Part shown: positions 52,465 through 61,059 of the stretch, piece by piece | Position numbering within the stretch: position 1 is the stretch's first letter | Layout: each line of letters begins with the position of its first letter | Notes under the pieces: generated by a model | Told to the model about the DNA's origin: nothing | The model's input: only the letters and a program-made list of their open reading frames with translations | Database searches by the model: none | Assembly: GCA_031398745.1 (NCBI GenBank) | Contig: JANNNX010000071.1 | Coordinates: 52,088-116,087, forward strand | DNA from: JANNNX01 sp031398745 | Lineage (GTDB): Bacteria; Actinomycetota; Acidimicrobiia; Acidimicrobiales; CADCSY01 | Length of the DNA stretch: 64,000 nucleotides | Direction of reading: 5' to 3' | Program-made: the position numbers and the translations under genes

Positions 52465-52893
52465 TCAGCTGGCCGTCACGGCTCGCATGCGGTTGCCCCG
52501 CGGGTTGTGCTCGACCTCGGCCAGACCGAGGTGCTCCAGCAGGGGTGGCAGATACATGCCGAAGCGGCCCCGCATCCCCTTCTTGCGCCCGTACCAGCCA
52601 CCCACCGGGTTGTCGGCCGAACGCCCCCAGGCCTCGACGGTGCCGTCCTTGGCCGGCTTCTGCTCGTCGGCCGAGCCCAGCTCGACCCAGTCGCCCCGGG
52701 CCAGGAGCATGGCGTGGAGGTCGTCGATGCACCGGGCGTCGTAGAGCAGCACCGACGAGCCGACCGTGCACACCAGCACGTCGAGGTCGTCTCGGGTGTC
52801 GCGGTGCATCGTGTAGTCGGACGAGAGCGGCGGGGTCTTCAGTCGCCAGGGGTCATCGGCGGTGCCGCGACCCGAGCTGATGGGGTCGTTCAT
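52465..52893 (-). CDS. hypothetical protein, possible DUF6855-like
   Basis: 142 residues, no named family that I can be sure of. N-terminal DDPWRLKTPPLSSDYTMHRD, then LDVLVCTVGSSVLLYDARCIDDLHAMLLARGDWVELGSADE and a Gly/Arg-rich WGRSADNPVGGWYGRKKGMRGRFGMYLPPLLEHLGLAEVEH. No signal or membrane helix. ATG 52893 follows GAGGAGG. It is convergent with the kinase gene and 31 bp downstream of rsgA on the same strand. Confidence 0.6.
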   Translation of the reverse strand: MNDPISSGRGTADDPWRLKTPPLSSDYTMHRDTRDDLDVLVCTVGSSVLLYDARCIDDLHAMLLARGDWVELGSADEQKPAKDGTVEAWGRSADNPVGGWYGRKKGMRGRFGMYLPPLLEHLGLAEVEHNPRGNRMRAVTAS

Positions 52894-52924
52894 GGCTGCT
52901 GCCTCCTCTGCGTCGCTGGCGCGA

Positions 52925-53950
52925 TCACGCCCGGCCCTTGCGCTTCTGCGCGTCCTTGGTGACCCGGGCGAAGCGGCGGTCGTTGCGGCGGCGCTCGTGG
53001 GGGGCCGAGCGCAGAGCCAGGGCGGCCGCCTCCCGCTCCAGTTGGCGCCAGGAGGCGAGACGCTCGGGGGCCAGCTGGAGGTCGTCGACCGCGGCCCGGA
53101 CCGCGCAGCCCGGTTCGGTGTCGTGACCGCAGTCGACGAAGCGGCACCCGTCGGCCAGGTCATCGATGTCGGCGAAGGTGGCATCGACGGCGTCGGGATC
53201 GACCCAGAGGCCGATGGAGCGGATGCCGGGGGTGTCGATGAGGACGCCGCCGCTGGGTACGACGTGGAGCTCGCGGGCGGTGGTGGTGTGGCGGCCCTTG
53301 GCGTCGCCGGTGCGGACCCGTCCGACGTCGGCCGCCGCCGAGCCCAGCAGGGCGTTGACGATGCTCGACTTCCCGGCCCCCGACTCCCCCAGGAGCGTGG
53401 CGGTCCGGCCGTCGATGCAGCTGCGGAGCGGGTCGAGCCCGTGGCTCTCGACCACTGAGGTGACGAGCACGTCGATGCCCGGGTGGTCACGTGCGACGGT
53501 GGCCCGGACCTCGTCGGCGACGGCTTCGTCGACCAGGGCGACCTTGGTGAGCACGATGACCGGGGTGGCACCGGCGTCCCGAGCCAGGGCCATGCCCCGG
53601 GTCAGCCGGCCGGCCTTGACCGGTCGGTCGAGACCAGCGACCAGGAGGACGACGTCGAGGTTGGCGGCCAGGGCCTGGGGGGCGTCGGACATGGCCGAGC
53701 GACGACGGAGGAGCGACGAGCGGGCGAGCACGGCCCGGGCCTGGCCGTCGGCCATCGCCAGCCAGTCGCCGACCACCGGCTCGGGGTCGAGGCGGTGCGA
53801 CAGGGCGACCGAATCCGTCCCGGTGTTCGAGGTGACCAGCAGGGCGGAGCCGTCGTGACGGATGACCCGGGCCGGCTCGCAATGGGCGTGCTCGGCCAAC
53901 AGGCCAGCCCAACGGTCGTTCCAGCCCAGCGCCAGCAATGAGCGGTACAA
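52925..53950 (-). CDS. rsgA: ribosome small-subunit-dependent GTPase RsgA
   Basis: 341 residues. A circularly permuted GTPase: G4 (LTKV) precedes G1 (GESGAGKSS) and G3 (DTPG). The C-terminal zinc region CRFVDCGHDTEPGC and basic tail match RsgA, which checks 30S maturation. TTG 53950 was chosen because GAGAGGGGAG stands 5 nt before it and the family pattern LYRSLLALGWNDRW starts there; an in-frame start at 54076 would add 42 unconserved residues. Confidence 0.9.
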   Translation of the reverse strand: MYRSLLALGWNDRWAGLLAEHAHCEPARVIRHDGSALLVTSNTGTDSVALSHRLDPEPVVGDWLAMADGQARAVLARSSLLRRRSAMSDAPQALAANLDVVLLVAGLDRPVKAGRLTRGMALARDAGATPVIVLTKVALVDEAVADEVRATVARDHPGIDVLVTSVVESHGLDPLRSCIDGRTATLLGESGAGKSSIVNALLGSAAADVGRVRTGDAKGRHTTTARELHVVPSGGVLIDTPGIRSIGLWVDPDAVDATFADIDDLADGCRFVDCGHDTEPGCAVRAAVDDLQLAPERLASWRQLEREAAALALRSAPHERRRNDRRFARVTKDAQKRKGRA

Positions 53951-54108
53951 GGGAGCTCCCCTCTCACGCTCGAAGCGGTCCCCAGCGAGGGTACCCGCCG
54001 AGCGGGGCGAGATCGGCGCTCCTGGCCAACTCGTCGAGGGCGCTGCGTCCGGCCCGAACGGATGCGAGCGCCTCATCCCGGAGGGTGCACTACACGGTGG
54101 GGAAACGA

Positions 54109-54495
54109 TCAGCCCTCCACCAGCGACCGCAACTCGTCGGCAATGTGGTCAACGTCGTCACGGCCAACGGCGACAGCGATCACCAAGCCGTAGACCGCGT
54201 CGTTGGACACGTGAGTGACCGTGGTCCCGTTGATCTCCAGGAAGACGGCCGTGGCGAGCCAGCCGAGACGTTTGTTGCCATCGACCAGCGCATGGTTCTT
54301 GACGATCGAGTGCAGTAGCGCCGCGGCCTTCGTCCAGAGGTCCGGATAGGCATCCTCGCCGAACGCGGTCGCCTGTGGTCGAGCGGCCGCCGACCCGAGC
54401 AGCCCGAGATCCCGGACCGGCGGCGGATCGCCGAGCAGGCCTGCCGCCAGATCGAGGAGATCGTCGGTGTCGAGGTACTCGACCTCCGGGCTCAC
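54109..54495 (-). CDS. doc: Doc-family toxin
   Basis: 128 residues of the Fic/Doc fold. The Fic-like motif H68-ALVDGNKR76 is intact. Doc phosphorylates EF-Tu and stops growth. GTG 54495 overlaps the antitoxin stop (GTGA). It forms the left end of the mobile region. Confidence 0.88.
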   Translation of the reverse strand: MSPEVEYLDTDDLLDLAAGLLGDPPPVRDLGLLGSAAARPQATAFGEDAYPDLWTKAAALLHSIVKNHALVDGNKRLGWLATAVFLEINGTTVTHVSNDAVYGLVIAVAVGRDDVDHIADELRSLVEG

Positions 54496-54695
54496 TGGCC
54501 GAGGCGCTCGAGGGCCTCGGCGTGGGCGGTCGTCACCCGCTCGGCCGCGGCAGCCACCCGACTCCGGTGCTCGCCCCGACGGACGTACTCGCGCACCGCC
54601 CTGCGGGCTGCGTCCTGCATCGAGATGCCCTCTTCAGCGGCGCGGTGCCGCAGGGCTGCCTGCTCCTCATCGGTCAGTCGCAAGGTCATCGCCAT
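54492..54695 (-). CDS. antitoxin, ribbon-helix-helix type
   Basis: 67 residues: MAMTLRLTDEEQAALRHRAAEEGISMQDAARRAVREYVRRG is the ribbon-helix-helix DNA-binding domain (pattern of CopG/Arc type; position ~1-40), then a helix that binds the toxin. The gene order antitoxin then toxin and the overlap confirm a type II pair. A 17-bp palindrome lies 10 bp upstream. An in-frame GTG at 54713 would start inside that palindrome. Confidence 0.82.
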   Translation of the reverse strand: MAMTLRLTDEEQAALRHRAAEEGISMQDAARRAVREYVRRGEHRSRVAAAAERVTTAHAEALERLGQ

Positions 54696-54705
54696 GGCAA
54701 CGAAT

Positions 54706-54722
54706 GGTATCACCTTGATACC
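54706..54722 (-). promoter_or_regulatory. palindromic operator of the Doc module
   Basis: GGTATCA-CCT-TGATACC, a perfect dyad just before the antitoxin gene; fitted to bind the dimeric RHH antitoxin and autoregulate. Confidence 0.65.
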
Positions 54723-54846
54723 GAGAGACCGACCGGAAAGTCAGGAAGCCAAGCGGAGCCACCCACCGATCGTTCGGCCACCTAGTGGCCTCGGGGGACT
54801 GCCAGGCGGAGAGGTGACGTCTGATCTGTGGTGCCGGGAGGCGCTG

Positions 54847-55150
54847 CGGAAAGGATGTGGCCCCAACTCCCAAACCCGACCCGCCGAGGTTCTCGCGCGG
54901 ACGTGATGGATGGCTCACAGCCGCGAGCCGGATGTTCGGGTCAAGGACATCGCGGCGGACTTCGGGATCACAGAGCCCTGTCTGGGGAACTGGCTCGCCC
55001 AGGCCGACCGGGACGGGGCCGGCGTCCCGGTTGATTACAACCGAGCCTCTCGAGGAGCGCCACGCGAACAAGCGCCTCCGTCTGCTCGGGCAGGAACACG
55101 AGGGACTGCGTCGAGCCTCGGCGTACCTGCCCCAGGCAACCCTGACGGGA
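54847..55150 (+). pseudogene. decayed IS3-type transposase OrfA fragment
   Basis: Around 54910-55020 the frame reads VKDIAADFGITEPCLGNWLAQADRDG, the HTH of IS3-family OrfA, and in another frame 55035-55140 reads EPLEERHANKRLRLLGQEHEGLRRASAYL, its leucine-zipper end. At least two frameshifts break it. No OrfB or terminal repeats are left that I can see. Confidence 0.6.
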
Positions 55151-55151
55151 A

Positions 55152-55760
55152 AGAAATCCGTCCGTGAGCTGGCGATCGACGAGATCCCCGTCACAAACCA
55201 CTGGTTCCTCCTCACCGACGACGAAACCGCCCTGTACCCAGCCGTCTCCTACGTCCGGGGGTGCGCCGGCTCCGTGAGGTTGACGGCACCGTCCTAAACC
55301 AGACGGAACACGAGCGACTCGGCGAAGCCGGTCGACGTCGCGGCTGCTGAGCCTCACGGGTCCCGCTGACTGCCGGTCCGCAGCCGTTCAGTCGCTGCTG
55401 GCCGACGGCGAGGCCAAGGGCTTCGACCGGCGCTACCTGACGAGGATCCGTGAGCGCTGGTAGGTCGTCGAATCCGCGACCGCCCCGGACATCTTTCTGT
55501 CGTTGATGAGCAAAGATGGGTTGATGAGCAAAGATGGGTTTCGCGCCGTCGCGAACCCGGTCGGGGCGATCCCGTCGAACTCGATGTACGGCATCCACTT
55601 GGACGACCCGCCACTGGCTGCACGCCTGTGCCAATGGCTCAACAGCCCTGCCGGCCAGGCCGCGATCCGAGCCAGGGCGCGGCACTACAGCGACGGGCTG
55701 TTGAAGCTCGAGCCTCGCGACTACCGCGATGTACAGATCCCAGCGACGTTGTTCCGCTGA
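55152..55760 (+). pseudogene. broken N6-adenine DNA methyltransferase C-terminal part
   Basis: The region reads in three frames as a type II/IIG methylase target-recognition part: VTNHWFLLTDDETALYPAVSYVRG, then VDGTVLNQTEHERLGEAGRRRG, then AVQSLLADGEAKGFDRRYLTRIRERW. The last is followed by a TAG at 55461-55463 where homologues have Tyr, then VVESATAPDIFLSLMSKDG ... GIHLDDPPLAARLCQWLNSPAGQ and LLKLEPRDYRDVQIP. Lesions: two frameshifts, a nonsense codon and an 18-bp tandem duplication (55503-55538). Probably a former restriction-modification gene. Confidence 0.65.
55503..55538 (+). repeat. 18-bp tandem duplication
   Basis: TTGATGAGCAAAGATGGG occurs twice head to tail (55503-55520, 55521-55538) and repeats six codons in the methylase remnant. 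Confidence 0.95.
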
Positions 55761-55766
55761 TGCTGG

Positions 55767-56288
55767 TCAGCCCAGCGATTCGAGGGTTGCGGCGATCTCG
55801 CTCGTGAGCAGGTACAGGTCAAACGAGTCCGCGTCGTCAGCGTCGAAGGGATGGAAGCTGAGCCGTTCCCACCAAGACCGAGCGGCAACATCGAGCGCGG
55901 TGACGACCACTGCCCGACAGGCTGCCTGCTCGTTGAGCGCCACGGCGTTGGCGAGCACGTGCGCGACCAGCGCGGTGCCGATGCCTAGCCCTGCGACCGA
56001 CCGATCCACGGCGAGGCGCCCGATCAGCAGTGCGGGGACAGGATCAGGTGCGTACTTGGCGAGCACCTCCGGTGCGCTCGATCGATCGATCCCGGTCATG
56101 GCCAGGCTCACGTAGCCGACGACGCTCGACTCGGCGTCAGTGACGACCCACGTGGCCGCCGTGTCCCGCTTGCGGTTCTGCATCGAGTAGTGCCGGAGCC
56201 AGTCGTCCAGCTCAGGTGCTCCTGAGTCGAACGTCGACCGGTCGTGGCGCTTGGGGTTGAGGGGCTCAGGGCGTCGAAGCTCAGTCAA
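55767..56288 (-). CDS. tacT: GNAT toxin, TacT/AtaT-like
   Basis: 173 residues, a GNAT acetyltransferase of the TacT/AtaT group: FDSGAPELDDWLRHYSMQNR, VVGYVSLA, LLIGRLAVDRSVAGLGIGTALVAHVL (acyl-CoA loop) and LDVAARSWWERLSFHPF. These toxins acetylate the amino acid on charged tRNA. TTG 56288 overlaps the antitoxin gene by 8 bp. No frameshift seen, so likely functional. Confidence 0.85.
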   Translation of the reverse strand: MTELRRPEPLNPKRHDRSTFDSGAPELDDWLRHYSMQNRKRDTAATWVVTDAESSVVGYVSLAMTGIDRSSAPEVLAKYAPDPVPALLIGRLAVDRSVAGLGIGTALVAHVLANAVALNEQAACRAVVVTALDVAARSWWERLSFHPFDADDADSFDLYLLTSEIAATLESLG

Positions 56289-56559
56289 GCCAGCGGAACT
56301 TCCGCGGCCGGGTGAGGGCAGCCGCGAGACGCTCGTTCACGGTCGCCGGCGCATCGAGCGCTTCGGTGAACGCCGCGGCCGCCTCCGGACCCAGCTTGAT
56401 CAGCGAGCGTTCGGCGAGCACCTCCGCAGCCTGTGCTGCTGCCGACTGGAGCACGAAGGCCGAGACCGACACATGCGACGCGGCTGCCGCACGCTCGAGC
56501 AAACGCTTCTCCCCTGGGTCGACGCGAATCTGGAGCCGGTCGTCCTTGGTCGTAGTCAT
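56281..56559 (-). CDS. tacA: DUF1778-type antitoxin (TacA-like)
   Basis: 92 residues with the ribbon-helix-helix start DRLQIRVDPGEKRLLERAAAASHVSVSAFVLQSA and a C-terminal toxin-binding part (RPRKFRWLD). The order antitoxin-toxin and overlap match TacAT modules. A TTGACA (56590-56595, minus strand) could be its -35 box. Confidence 0.85.
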   Translation of the reverse strand: MTTTKDDRLQIRVDPGEKRLLERAAAASHVSVSAFVLQSAAAQAAEVLAERSLIKLGPEAAAAFTEALDAPATVNERLAAALTRPRKFRWLD

Positions 56560-56626
56560 GGCATCACAATGGCAGTACAGGACTTCACATGTCAACCACT
56601 ATCCCTTGGACCGCTGGGCAAAGGCT

Positions 56627-59600
56627 TCAGGAGTCGCCGGGATGGTCATGCCTCAAGCGGTTGAGGATCTTGCGCTTCTTCCGCCTCGGGGTGATGAGCC
56701 CGGAGCTCTCGAATCGCCTTCGGGCGGTGTGCCCGAGCTTGTCCCTCGCATCAGCTGCGAGTACCGCCTCCTTGACCTGCGTCTTGAGGCCGTAGCGCTC
56801 AGAGCTCACGATGGCGATGAGTGTCGCCGCGACCTCAGCCTTCGCGCGGTTGGGATCGGCGAGAAGATCCAACGCCATCTGACCCACAACCTGACGTTCC
56901 GTCTGAGTCCTCATGGTGAGTGTCCCGACCGCCCTGGCTAGGGCCTCTCGCTTCGTCCCGCCGGCCATGGTCATACGCTCGGACAGCCCTTCGAGAGCGA
57001 CAGCCGCGTCAGCGTACGGACCTAGCGCCTCCACCCATTCACGGTCGGCATCGGCATCGACCAACGCCAAGAGCAGGGAGGTCGCCTCAGGAGGACTCAT
57101 GGCGGCGGCTCTCCGCCGCAGCGTCTGCTTTGTCTCGGAGCGAACGCTGGTTAGTGCCCGAAGAACCTGAGCGATGCTTGACGAGGGTGGATCGAGTCGC
57201 AGCCACGTGGATGTGACTGCGTCGCCGCCGCTTCCCGAGCTCCCCGCCGCGATGACGTCGGCCACGGCGAAGTCGGGAACGTCGCCACCGAGGGCTCGGC
57301 TTCGCTCGGCGATGCGGAGACGAGCAAGCAGCACGCCGTCGCCCGCGGCGGTCGCCGCAAGCCGGTCCGCCTCCGCGACGATTGCGGCGGATGCGGTCGA
57401 TGCGAGCAACGCGAAACGGCCAGCGATGTCAGCGTCCCACGCGACGAGCGCCGGATCGGCCCGGGCGATGTCCGCGAGCAGAGTGGCCTCCACGCCCGAA
57501 CTGAGATCGCCGCCGAATCGTTCGGCGAGGATCTGAGCAACGCCGTACACCGTGCTCTGAGCAGTGGTTGCCGCGTCCGACATCCACCAGTCGGCACTGG
57601 CGAGGTGCGAGGTGACGGTGGGCAGGATCTTCTCGGTTGTCGCCTTCCCGTCGGCACGCACATCGCTGTCGGCCCGAAGGATGTCCTGAACCGCTTTGTG
57701 TGCGGTCGCCTGGACGTCGGGAGGCTCAGTCGGAACGGCAGTGAGGACGGCCATGATCGCCTCTTCGGCGCAGTTGTCCTCCCGGCCGTTGGGGTCTTCG
57801 ACCAGTTGTTCGGACCAGCGATGCCAGTCACTGCCGGGGCCGGCAACGATGCCTTCGAGCAGGATCTGGTTTCGAAGGTTGGGGTCGGCGATCTGGACGG
57901 CGACGTCCGGCCCGCGCTGTCGGCACGGCCCGTAGGTGCCGGGTGCCGCGCCGTCGAGGAGCGCTGCGAGGAGGTGTGCCTTAGCGTCGAGGAGGTCGTT
58001 GCCGCGTTCGTCAAGAGCTTCGAGGAGCCGATCCGTTAGCGCCTCGACGGCTGCGGCGCCAGGGCCCACCGAAACGGCGTCCTCATCGGCGGCGGCAGCA
58101 GTCGCTGCCGCCGCCGGAGTGCCCGGCTCAGCCGCAGGGGCCGGCGCGGGCGCCTCAATCGGACCGAGTGCCTGGACCAACGCATCTGCGGCTGTCGCGA
58201 TCAAACGGCTCACCGTCGCCACAGGCTGCTCGGCGATCACGCCTAGGAGTACTTCGGGTTGTTCGGGGAACGCTTCGGCCACCGCGAGTTCAACACCACG
58301 CGCGTCTTCGTCGCGAAGCTGTGGCAGCAGTCGCGACACAAGCGCCAGGCGTTCACGAGTCTCAAGGAGTGCCTCCGAAGCGAACACCGCGCCGGCAAGC
58401 TCCCGTCCGTGCTCGCCAGCGGCGACCGCGAGCACGAGCAGTCCGGGAAGCTGGGTAGCGGTGGGCTCCTGTTCGGCGCGGAAGCTCTTCACGTTCGCAA
58501 GGAGGTCGCCGAGGTCGTCGAGTTCGTCGGGGTTGGACGTCGCCAGCACGCGACAGAGAGCGGTCACCATGTTGCGGCGCTCCGGTCCGAACTCGCGCTC
58601 GGAGAGGTGCCCGAGGAGTCGGGCGGCGGCGAGCTGCTCCGTGACCGGGCGATCGACCAGCGCGTCGATCACCCGATCCGGTCTCGTCGGTGCCTCGTCC
58701 TCGATGAGGCGGTTCAGTTCAGGATCGTCGAGCCCGACCCAGTCGCCTACGCCCTCCAGATAGAGCAGGTCGCGGCCCGGATCCGGTGCGGCACGACTCT
58801 GCAGGTAACGGTGGAGGTCTTCGCGTTGGCGACCGAGGAGTGCGGTGCTGTCGTCTGCGGTGAGGAGGCGGTCCGGCGCCTCGTACTCGTCATCGACGGA
58901 CTCTTCGTTGATCTCCTCGATGATCCGGTGGCGGGCAAGGAGAAGTCGCTGCCTGTCCGTCTGGTCGGCCGGCGGCTCGAGGAGCATCGCGAGCAGCCGC
59001 GGCTCCTCGAACAGGTCGGCCGCAAGCCGAGGGAACTCTGTTTGCAGAACGGTCAGCTTCGCGAGCTCCTCCGCCCGACCGAGCCAGTCGATACCGCGGG
59101 CTTCGGTCACTCGAGCGTTGGTCGCGAAGTTGTTAAGCAAAACTTTCACCCGGCGGGGCGCTCGTACGTGCGACGGGATCAGCGTGTACAGCACCCGGTC
59201 GAGCGCGTTCGCGTCGCGTAGATCCTTCCAGATCCCGTTCCGATCCTCCACGAGTTCACGGGCGAAGCCGGTAAGGCGGCCCCCTCGCAGCGGAGGAAGA
59301 GCGAACTGGTGCTGGAAGATCTTGTCGAGGAAGGCCGAAGCCGAGCTGTAGTAGGGCTCCTCCTCCCGCACCGGAGTCGCCTGCGGAACGGCGTCGAGGG
59401 CCTCTTCGAGCACTTCACGATCGGCAGCGACGACGAAGATGCAGTCCCTCTGGTCGAGGAAGGTACGGAGACTGCTGAGGGTCGAGACGACATCCTCCTT
59501 GGAGCAGCGGTCGAGTTCATCGACGAAGAAGACGAGGCGGTGGACTGTGGTGCCGGTCAACCTTCGCTTCGTCGCCTCGTCCACGAGGTCGCGGAACAGG

Positions 59601-60313
59601 TCGGCGAACTGCTCGTCCTCGGAGGGTACGACCTGCTCCGCCTCGACCTTCGCGCCGTCAAGAACGCGGAGAGCGGCGCCAAGAGCTAGGAGGAGTGCCC
59701 CGACTCGCGCAGCGATGCCGGGTGCCAGCCGCGCGACCTCGTCGGACGAGTCGTTGTCGGTAAAGGCGGCCGTCCACGTCGCGAGCACTGCCACACAGAC
59801 GGTCGTGAAGGCCAACGCGACAATGACGACCATGAGCCACGTCTTCCATGCGTCGTCCCGGAAGAGCTTCGTCGGCTCGAAGCGAACGGTGCGCTTGCTC
59901 TCGTACAGACCAAGGTGGAACTTGTGAGCATCCTGCTTGCCAGCCTTCATCCCGAGCTCGGTTGCGGCGCTCGAGATGAAGTTGCGCTTTAACGCGCCAC
60001 CGCCGTACTTCCACGCGTCATAACGCACGAGTGCGATGCCGGCGTCCCGGTGTTTGAGTTCGGTGCGCAACAGCTCGAAGAAACTCGACTTCCCGGAGCC
60101 CCACGGGCCGAACAGGGCGATGTTCACCGGGGGCTCAGCGTGCACCGCCACCTCGGCAACCCGAGCGGCGATCGGTAGGTGTCGGAACGCGTCGACGTCT
60201 CCGGCTCGAAGCCGCGCATCAGGTATCAGGTCGTCCTTGACGAGATGCTCAGCCGATGCGGTGTTGTCCGGTCTCATTGCGCCAGCTGTCCGTTTGCGGA
60301 CCGGCGTCAACAT
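56627..60313 (-). CDS. KAP-family membrane P-loop NTPase with large C-terminal domain
   Basis: 1228 residues. Walker A GPWGSGKS is at 69-76 and Walker B LVFFVDELDR near 260-269, with two membrane helices (~159-184 and ~199-217) inserted in between, the hallmark of KAP P-loop NTPases. The rest (~450-1228) is helical, HEAT-like, with an Ala/Pro linker near 745-790. KAP proteins include the F-plasmid phage-exclusion protein PifA, and many sit in defence islands. Base use is less GC-extreme than its neighbours, consistent with transfer. It is single, between toxin-antitoxin genes and recombinase remnants. Confidence 0.85.
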   Translation of the reverse strand: MLTPVRKRTAGAMRPDNTASAEHLVKDDLIPDARLRAGDVDAFRHLPIAARVAEVAVHAEPPVNIALFGPWGSGKSSFFELLRTELKHRDAGIALVRYDAWKYGGGALKRNFISSAATELGMKAGKQDAHKFHLGLYESKRTVRFEPTKLFRDDAWKTWLMVVIVALAFTTVCVAVLATWTAAFTDNDSSDEVARLAPGIAARVGALLLALGAALRVLDGAKVEAEQVVPSEDEQFADLFRDLVDEATKRRLTGTTVHRLVFFVDELDRCSKEDVVSTLSSLRTFLDQRDCIFVVAADREVLEEALDAVPQATPVREEEPYYSSASAFLDKIFQHQFALPPLRGGRLTGFARELVEDRNGIWKDLRDANALDRVLYTLIPSHVRAPRRVKVLLNNFATNARVTEARGIDWLGRAEELAKLTVLQTEFPRLAADLFEEPRLLAMLLEPPADQTDRQRLLLARHRIIEEINEESVDDEYEAPDRLLTADDSTALLGRQREDLHRYLQSRAAPDPGRDLLYLEGVGDWVGLDDPELNRLIEDEAPTRPDRVIDALVDRPVTEQLAAARLLGHLSEREFGPERRNMVTALCRVLATSNPDELDDLGDLLANVKSFRAEQEPTATQLPGLLVLAVAAGEHGRELAGAVFASEALLETRERLALVSRLLPQLRDEDARGVELAVAEAFPEQPEVLLGVIAEQPVATVSRLIATAADALVQALGPIEAPAPAPAAEPGTPAAAATAAAADEDAVSVGPGAAAVEALTDRLLEALDERGNDLLDAKAHLLAALLDGAAPGTYGPCRQRGPDVAVQIADPNLRNQILLEGIVAGPGSDWHRWSEQLVEDPNGREDNCAEEAIMAVLTAVPTEPPDVQATAHKAVQDILRADSDVRADGKATTEKILPTVTSHLASADWWMSDAATTAQSTVYGVAQILAERFGGDLSSGVEATLLADIARADPALVAWDADIAGRFALLASTASAAIVAEADRLAATAAGDGVLLARLRIAERSRALGGDVPDFAVADVIAAGSSGSGGDAVTSTWLRLDPPSSSIAQVLRALTSVRSETKQTLRRRAAAMSPPEATSLLLALVDADADREWVEALGPYADAAVALEGLSERMTMAGGTKREALARAVGTLTMRTQTERQVVGQMALDLLADPNRAKAEVAATLIAIVSSERYGLKTQVKEAVLAADARDKLGHTARRRFESSGLITPRRKKRKILNRLRHDHPGDS

Positions 60314-60344
60314 GCGGGCGGGTCCTCGAACTACAGGGTTGTAA

Positions 60345-60377
60345 CTCTACCGGAGATGTGTGACATCTCCGGTAGAG
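60345..60377. repeat. 33-bp perfect palindrome upstream of the KAP gene
   Basis: CTCTACCGGAGATGT (60345-60359) and ACATCTCCGGTAGAG (60363-60377) are perfect inverted copies with a 3-nt centre GTG. It starts 32 bp before the KAP ATG. No T-run follows either side, so an operator or protein-recognition dyad is more likely than a terminator. Confidence 0.85.
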
Positions 60378-60438
60378 GTGACGGGCCGGAGGTTCCGGAG
60401 ACGGCACGTGACGGCTCAGCTGACGAGGGCAGGGCACC

Positions 60439-60630
60439 TCACCGCGCTATTTCCACCAGCACCCCCACCCCGCGAGTCACCGGCACGCCCCGCTCGTAGC
60501 AGGTGGCTCTGAACGCTTCCCACGTCGTCTTGTCGACGTCGGCCCTGGCGAACAAGTGGGCGGTTGACGTGTACGCGTCAACCGCCCACTTGTTCGTGCT
60601 CGGCGGCGACACGGACGAGATTGCCGACAT
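60439..60630 (-). CDS. hypothetical short protein, possibly a fragment
   Basis: 63 residues; the C-terminal half (VDKTTWEAFRATCYERGVPV) looks like the helix of a RHH or replication-type protein, but the N-terminal half is encoded within the hairpin at 60549-60596. No ribosome site. It may be the tail of a gene broken by that hairpin. Confidence 0.3.
   Translation of the reverse strand: MSAISSVSPPSTNKWAVDAYTSTAHLFARADVDKTTWEAFRATCYERGVPVTRGVGVLVEIAR
60549..60596. repeat. perfect hairpin with 21-bp arms
   Basis: Left arm 60549-60569 begins CGAACAAGTGGGCGG; right arm 60576-60596 is its exact reverse complement; loop 60570-60575 is TGTACG. It is symmetrical apart from the loop and not followed by T's. 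Confidence 0.9.
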
Positions 60631-60646
60631 AGTGCCCCATGGTCAT
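60578..60646 (-). CDS. 22-residue peptide ending in the hairpin
   Basis: ATG 60646 has GAGGAAGG just before it and encodes MTMGHYVGNLVRVAAEHEQ, then VGG and a TGA inside the right hairpin arm. It overlaps the preceding gene (ATGA). More likely the intact start of a protein cut short by the hairpin insertion than a true peptide. Confidence 0.35.
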   Translation of the reverse strand: MTMGHYVGNLVRVAAEHEQVGG

Positions 60647-61059
60647 GCCCTTCCTCGCGGCGGCGGCCTTCGCTCTCCGTCAAGCTGCCGGATCGACGTC
60701 GACGTGGGTCGGCGGCTTGGCACGGCGCCCGGCGTCTCGACGCCTCCAGTGGGTGCCGGCGGCTCGCTCCTTCGCCAACGCCAGCCGTTGTGCGATTCAC
60801 TCGTTGGCGTGCGGATCGGCATCGCGGTGTGGCTCCCGTCGGCCAACACACGTTCCACTTGACGGACAAGCATCAGCCCTTCGCGTCGGCTGATGAGGCC
60901 CTTCGCGGCTTCCCCGGCCCAGCGCTGCGCCATGCGCCAGTTGACATCGTGCAGCGGTGGCGCACCGGGGACGGTCAGCAGACGGTCGGGGTGGTTCAGG
61001 AGCTCACGGTGCGTGGATGCCTCCGCGGCGTGCAACTGCCCGCCGACTGCTCCCGCCAT
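60643..61059 (-). CDS. hypothetical protein of the mobile region
   Basis: 138 residues, no known family. The middle (HPDRLLTVPGAPPLHDVNWRMAQRWAGEAAKGLISRREGLMLVRQVERVLADG) looks like a real helical protein; the last 50 residues are Arg/Pro-rich and doubtful. Its TGA overlaps the ATG of the 22-residue peptide. Bases 61060-61218 hold nothing I can identify. Confidence 0.4.
   Translation of the reverse strand: MAGAVGGQLHAAEASTHRELLNHPDRLLTVPGAPPLHDVNWRMAQRWAGEAAKGLISRREGLMLVRQVERVLADGSHTAMPIRTPTSESHNGWRWRRSEPPAPTGGVETPGAVPSRRPTSTSIRQLDGERRPPPRGRA

Noticed and set aside
54000..54108. Second copy of the tRNA-Leu 3' end as the left attachment site
   Set aside because: No matching repeat was found by eye near the Doc module, so the left boundary stays open.
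60503..60862. Plus-strand frame of 119 codons over the hairpin
   Set aside because: Half of it is produced by the hairpin symmetry and the rest is composition-biased; no start signal.
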